64,000 nt of DNA. Source: Ilyomonas sp965219515 (GTDB lineage: Bacteria; Bacteroidota; Bacteroidia; Chitinophagales; Chitinophagaceae). Shown here piece after piece: positions 60,875 through 64,000 of this stretch. Both the position numbers and the translations under genes were made by a program. The stretch lies in the NCBI GenBank assembly GCA_965219515.1, contig OZ244776.1:3720001-3784000 (forward strand), written 5' to 3'. The notes beneath the pieces are model-generated. The model had not been told where the DNA came from. It saw only the letters and a list, made by a program, of their open reading frames with translations, and did not search any database. Each line of letters opens with the position of its first letter. Position 1 is the stretch's first letter.

Positions 60875-62743
60875 CTATTCCTTCACAAACTTCAGCGTTT
60901 CTGTTTTTTCTTTCGTGGTAATGTTTACATAATACGTGCCCGGCTGCAGGTTGTTTAATGAAGAGCGGTACTGAGCGCTGCCGCTGCTGATGCCTCTTGC
61001 TTTTACGTTGCCGCTGCCATCGCTGATTGAGATGTCAGCCGTTTCACTGGTTGGCAATCCCTGCACCGTTACATAGCTTCTGGCAGGGTTGGGAAATACG
61101 CTTGCCGTGTTAGCCGTGTTGTCTGCACTTACTGTTTCGCTGTAGCGGATGGTTCCATCGGTACTAACGGCTTTAATACGGTAAAAGTTTATACCTTCCA
61201 GCAGGCGGTTGTTGGTAATATTGTAATTTTTCAGACTGGCAGCACCGCTTACTTTGGCTACGGGTACAAAACCTGATGTGCTGTTGCTGCTTTGCTCTAC
61301 GGCATAGTAAGCAATCTCATCTTCTGCGGGCAAGCCTTTCCACGAGATGCCGTGGTTAAGCAGGAACCGTTTGACGCGTATGGCAAGGGGAACTTTGGTT
61401 GGATAGCCGCTAAAGCGCGTAAGCGAATAAGTATTCGTGTAAATATTACCTTCCTGCAACACAGGTATATCTCCGGATATGATAATCTTTCCATCTGACT
61501 GTGCCACAGCATTCAGAGATGGCAAGTAATTGCTTAAACCAATATTGGTAATCGTTTGTCCCTCATCGGTGCCAAAGGATGGATCTATAGTGCCATCCTC
61601 GTTTATACCTGTAACTGTCAGTTTAAAAATAGTATCAGTATCGCCAAATATAAGACTGCTTACAATCAGCTTATTTTCTGGTTGCGCTAATACTGCAAAC
61701 CCTGAAACAGACCTATATGAAATGTCATTGTAGCTTAATTCCAGTTTACCATCCTTATCAAACGAATTATCTAAAGAGCCATCCGGCAGATAACGCACTA
61801 CTTCTACATGTTTATCAAAATTCAGGTTACCCACGGCAGCAATACGTCCTCTACCATCCAAAGCAAGGCTGGTTATACTTATTTCTGATTGTCCATTGCT
61901 AAAATTTGTTCTCACCGTTCCTTTGTTACCAAATGAATCGTCGAGTAAGCCATTGGTTAAATACCGGGCAACAAAAAAGTCACTTGGCAAACCTGCGCCA
62001 CCCACTACCATCTTACCATCCGGCTGCAAAAGGAGCGCATAACCGTAAGTACCTCCGATGTTATAGTACAGAGAATATCCTTCATTATTACCAAAGCTGC
62101 TGTCGAGCGAACCGTTTTTATTGTAGCGAACTACTAAGAAACCATTGCTATTGTTATAGATATCTGTGGTTTGGTAGCCCGCAACTACTACTTTGCCGTC
62201 CGCCTGTATAGCTACCGCCGTAATATTCTCTAAGTAATCAAAGTTGCTTACCACTCTGCCGGCTGTTCCAAAGCTTTTATCGGGTGTGCCGTCTGGAAGA
62301 AAGCGAGCCACTACAATATCCACATCGTACAAAACCGGGTACGCATCCGGGTAGTCAGGATTGTTCCAGCCTATGTTGCCGGCTGCCACTATTTTACCAT
62401 CCGGCTGTACGGCAACGGAAGTCCAGCCAAGCGAACGTTGTGCGCTCTTTACTAAGTCATCAACCGATGTTACAATTTGCCCTTTGATGCCAAAAGAAGT
62501 GTCTAATGAGCCGTCTTTGTTATGGCGGACAAGAATGAAAATATGGTCTTGTCCCAGAGTGGAATCGTAACCTCCCAATATCAGCTTATCATCGGGCTGC
62601 ATGGCTGCTGCACTTGTGTTGAGCTGGTTGTAAACTGACACCGTTCCTGTCTTAGCTGTACCATACGTTTTATCTAAGGTGCCGGGCTGGGCATGTAAGA
62701 AGACAAAGGGAACTGACAGCAAAAAGGTAAAAAAGCATTTCAT
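60875..62743 (-). CDS. Secreted delta-60 repeat protein with T9SS sorting domain
   Basis: The 622-residue protein has a signal peptide (MKCFFTFLLSVPFVFLHAQ), then about seven repeats of the delta-60 type (DGSLDTSFGIKGQ, DGTPDKSFGTAGR, NGSLDSSFGNNEG, NGLLDDSFGNKGT, DGSLDNSFDKDGK, DGTIDPSFGTDEG) that build a beta-propeller. The C-terminal 80 residues (VFPNPARSYVTVQGL ... LQPGTYYVNIT ... LKFVKE) are a type A sorting domain, which directs export by the type IX system and attachment to the surface. Ligand unknown. Confidence 0.93.
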   Translation of the reverse strand: MKCFFTFLLSVPFVFLHAQPGTLDKTYGTAKTGTVSVYNQLNTSAAAMQPDDKLILGGYDSTLGQDHIFILVRHNKDGSLDTSFGIKGQIVTSVDDLVKSAQRSLGWTSVAVQPDGKIVAAGNIGWNNPDYPDAYPVLYDVDIVVARFLPDGTPDKSFGTAGRVVSNFDYLENITAVAIQADGKVVVAGYQTTDIYNNSNGFLVVRYNKNGSLDSSFGNNEGYSLYYNIGGTYGYALLLQPDGKMVVGGAGLPSDFFVARYLTNGLLDDSFGNKGTVRTNFSNGQSEISITSLALDGRGRIAAVGNLNFDKHVEVVRYLPDGSLDNSFDKDGKLELSYNDISYRSVSGFAVLAQPENKLIVSSLIFGDTDTIFKLTVTGINEDGTIDPSFGTDEGQTITNIGLSNYLPSLNAVAQSDGKIIISGDIPVLQEGNIYTNTYSLTRFSGYPTKVPLAIRVKRFLLNHGISWKGLPAEDEIAYYAVEQSSNSTSGFVPVAKVSGAASLKNYNITNNRLLEGINFYRIKAVSTDGTIRYSETVSADNTANTASVFPNPARSYVTVQGLPTSETADISISDGSGNVKARGISSGSAQYRSSLNNLQPGTYYVNITTKEKTETLKFVKE

Positions 62744-62781
62744 AAATATTTGGTTTTAACTAATGAGCGATTTTGATCGCA

Positions 62782-64000
62782 TTAAGGTATTACTGATGAA
62801 GGGCAAACTTGGTTTGAAGAACTATTGTCTTTATAACAACCGGCATTGTTGTCTGCATAATTGCAACCGTAACGATAATTTTCACATTCAACGAATTTGG
62901 TGGTATGTTTTTTCAACGGGTCTGGTTGCACACCATTCATCGCCGCCTGCAAAAAAGTAGCTGCCCTCTGTACAACATAAGAATTTACAGTAGCTATGGT
63001 GTAGTTGCCGGTGCCAAAGTTGCTTTGAAAGGGAGTGCATGATAAACAGCCTATGCCACTATTTTTTTAGGGTTCTTGGTGCTGTTAAATGTGCATCCGC
63101 CGCAGTCAGCATCCAATCCATGCTTCATGTCGCAATCTTCATAAAATTCTGTCAAAACACCATTGTTCTGTAACATTTGATAAATAGTTTGTGAACCAAT
63201 GATATTACCATAGGTGGCACCAGTAGATACATTATCCAACACTGTATAAGATGTATTGCCCGTTAGGTCATTCAAACAATAACTTTCTGTTGTCAGCAAA
63301 TGAAATTTTAATGTTTTGCTAATGGGAGGAAATGTTGGATCTAAAGCACCACAGAAAGCAATAGTTGGGGGTAAGGTATGTCCGTTTTTAAAGAAAAAAG
63401 CTCCTGGATTAGATACCGTATATGGATTTGGCAGGGATATACCCCCCCATAAATCTACCACTCCTTTAATCGTGAAATTAATTCCATTTGCACCTGACCC
63501 ATCCCCTCCGTAATAATAATTTTGGTTAATATCTCCTAATACATCACTGTCATCAATACCAGGAGGAAAGGCATCAATAAACATTTGGTGGGTATAATAA
63601 GCTATACTCATGGCTATTACTGATCCGGCGCTGTTACCAGCAAGGAAAATATTGTTAATATCAATATGAAACTGTGTTTCTCTTTGTGCCGGCGCAGTAG
63701 TTGACAATTCACGTTTTATGATACTTCTGATAGCGCCAAGAGCATCCTGGCAGGCTCGCCAGATAGCAAGCATTTGTTGAACTGAATAATAAATATCACT
63801 TTCGACTTTTACGCCTGTGCGGTATTCAACAGAAATAAATATGAATCCACGTTCAGCGAAGTTTTTACCAATCTCTGCAATCTCAGATCCGTCATAAGTT
63901 CCGTTGCAATCTGCAAAGCTGCCGCCATGAAAAAAAATAACGACAGGCAACTTGCAGGTATTAAAATTAGGTATGGCGCCCGGCAAGGGATAATATGCAA
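62782..64000 (-). pseudogene. Secreted alpha/beta-hydrolase (carboxylesterase-like), frameshifted and cut by window edge
   Basis: The main frame (63051 to the window end) has an oxyanion-hole motif FFHGGSFADCNG, a nucleophile elbow LAGNSAGSVIAM and a likely catalytic His in CDMKHGLDADCGG. It stops at 63051. Adding one A in the run of seven (T at 63062-63068) restores a long frame to 62782, with NSGIGCLSCTPFQSNFGTGN and VVQRAATFLQAAMNGVQPDP, followed by a Cys-rich tail ending SSVIP. This is a frameshift mutation or a homopolymer sequencing error. The lost tail is non-catalytic, so the shortened enzyme may still work. Confidence 0.75.

Noticed and set aside
62763..62960. 65-residue plus-strand frame beginning MSDFDRIKVLL
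   Set aside because: It is the opposite strand of the frameshifted esterase tail, which has clear coding character; nothing supports the plus-strand frame.
1..64000. tRNA or rRNA genes
   Set aside because: No cloverleaf-like T-arm and acceptor pattern and no rRNA core sequence was noticed on either strand; a covariance scan would be decisive.

Overview
The window is from a member of the Bacteroidota, most likely Chitinophagaceae or a close relative. Evidence: several promoters carry the Bacteroidota -7 box TAnnTTTG, there is almost no Shine-Dalgarno signal, a secreted protein has a type IX secretion (T9SS) C-terminal sorting domain, there are many lipoproteins and Wzi-like outer-membrane barrels, and the CRISPR-Cas system is a type II-C system of the kind common in this phylum. 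Genus and species cannot be read from the sequence.

Layout. 1-2.0 kb: end of an SGNH hydrolase, an NAD(P)-binding reductase and ruvB. 2.4-6.6 kb (minus): the tail of the spc/alpha ribosomal cluster, infA-rpmJ-rpsM-rpsK-rpsD-rpoA-rplQ, with unusually wide, hairpin-rich spacers. 6.7-10.3 kb: GtrA-like protein, argS, a DUF4870 protein and a DoxX-like protein. 10.4-19.1 kb: a type II-C CRISPR-Cas locus: 27 repeats, cas2, cas1, a 1435-residue cas9 and a tracrRNA divergent from cas9. One spacer is split by an IS630-family element. Next to the tracrRNA lies the decayed start of a second, different cas9. 19.4-27.2 kb: an accessory zone with gene fragments, an IS3-family element, three secreted carbohydrate-related proteins and a second, inverted IS630 copy. 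27.2-33.9 kb: TetR regulator with a TolC/adaptor/RND efflux operon. 34.2-35.8 kb: plsY and prmA (minus).

35.9-47.5 kb is an arginine biosynthesis cluster: acetyltransferase, argG, argC, argD, argF', argB, argE, argH. It begins with a candidate Arg-rich leader peptide. It is peppered with foreign inserts: a short GC-rich palindromic element sits inside the coding sequence of argG, argC, argB (three times, counting its extra N-terminal domain), argE and argH and supplies the end of argF'. The inserts are read in three different frames, so each adds a different peptide to a working enzyme. A DUF559 nuclease-like domain is fused to ArgB between two copies of the element. Two four-helix-bundle (S23-like) genes flanked by inverted repeats, and a Fic gene with an internal stop, are also inserted. 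The same palindrome occurs as inverted pairs in two spacers of the ribosomal cluster. I regard this set of coding-sequence-tolerated palindromic inserts as the most interesting feature of the window.

47.5-64 kb: two divergent sugar-dehydrogenase-like lipoproteins (one with cytochrome c), an FKBP-type lipoprotein, a DHH phosphoesterase, an ABC exporter pair, a nucleoside deaminase, two tandem Wzi-like proteins, a T9SS cargo protein with delta-60 repeats, and an esterase broken by a frameshift at an A/T homopolymer. No tRNA or rRNA gene was seen.
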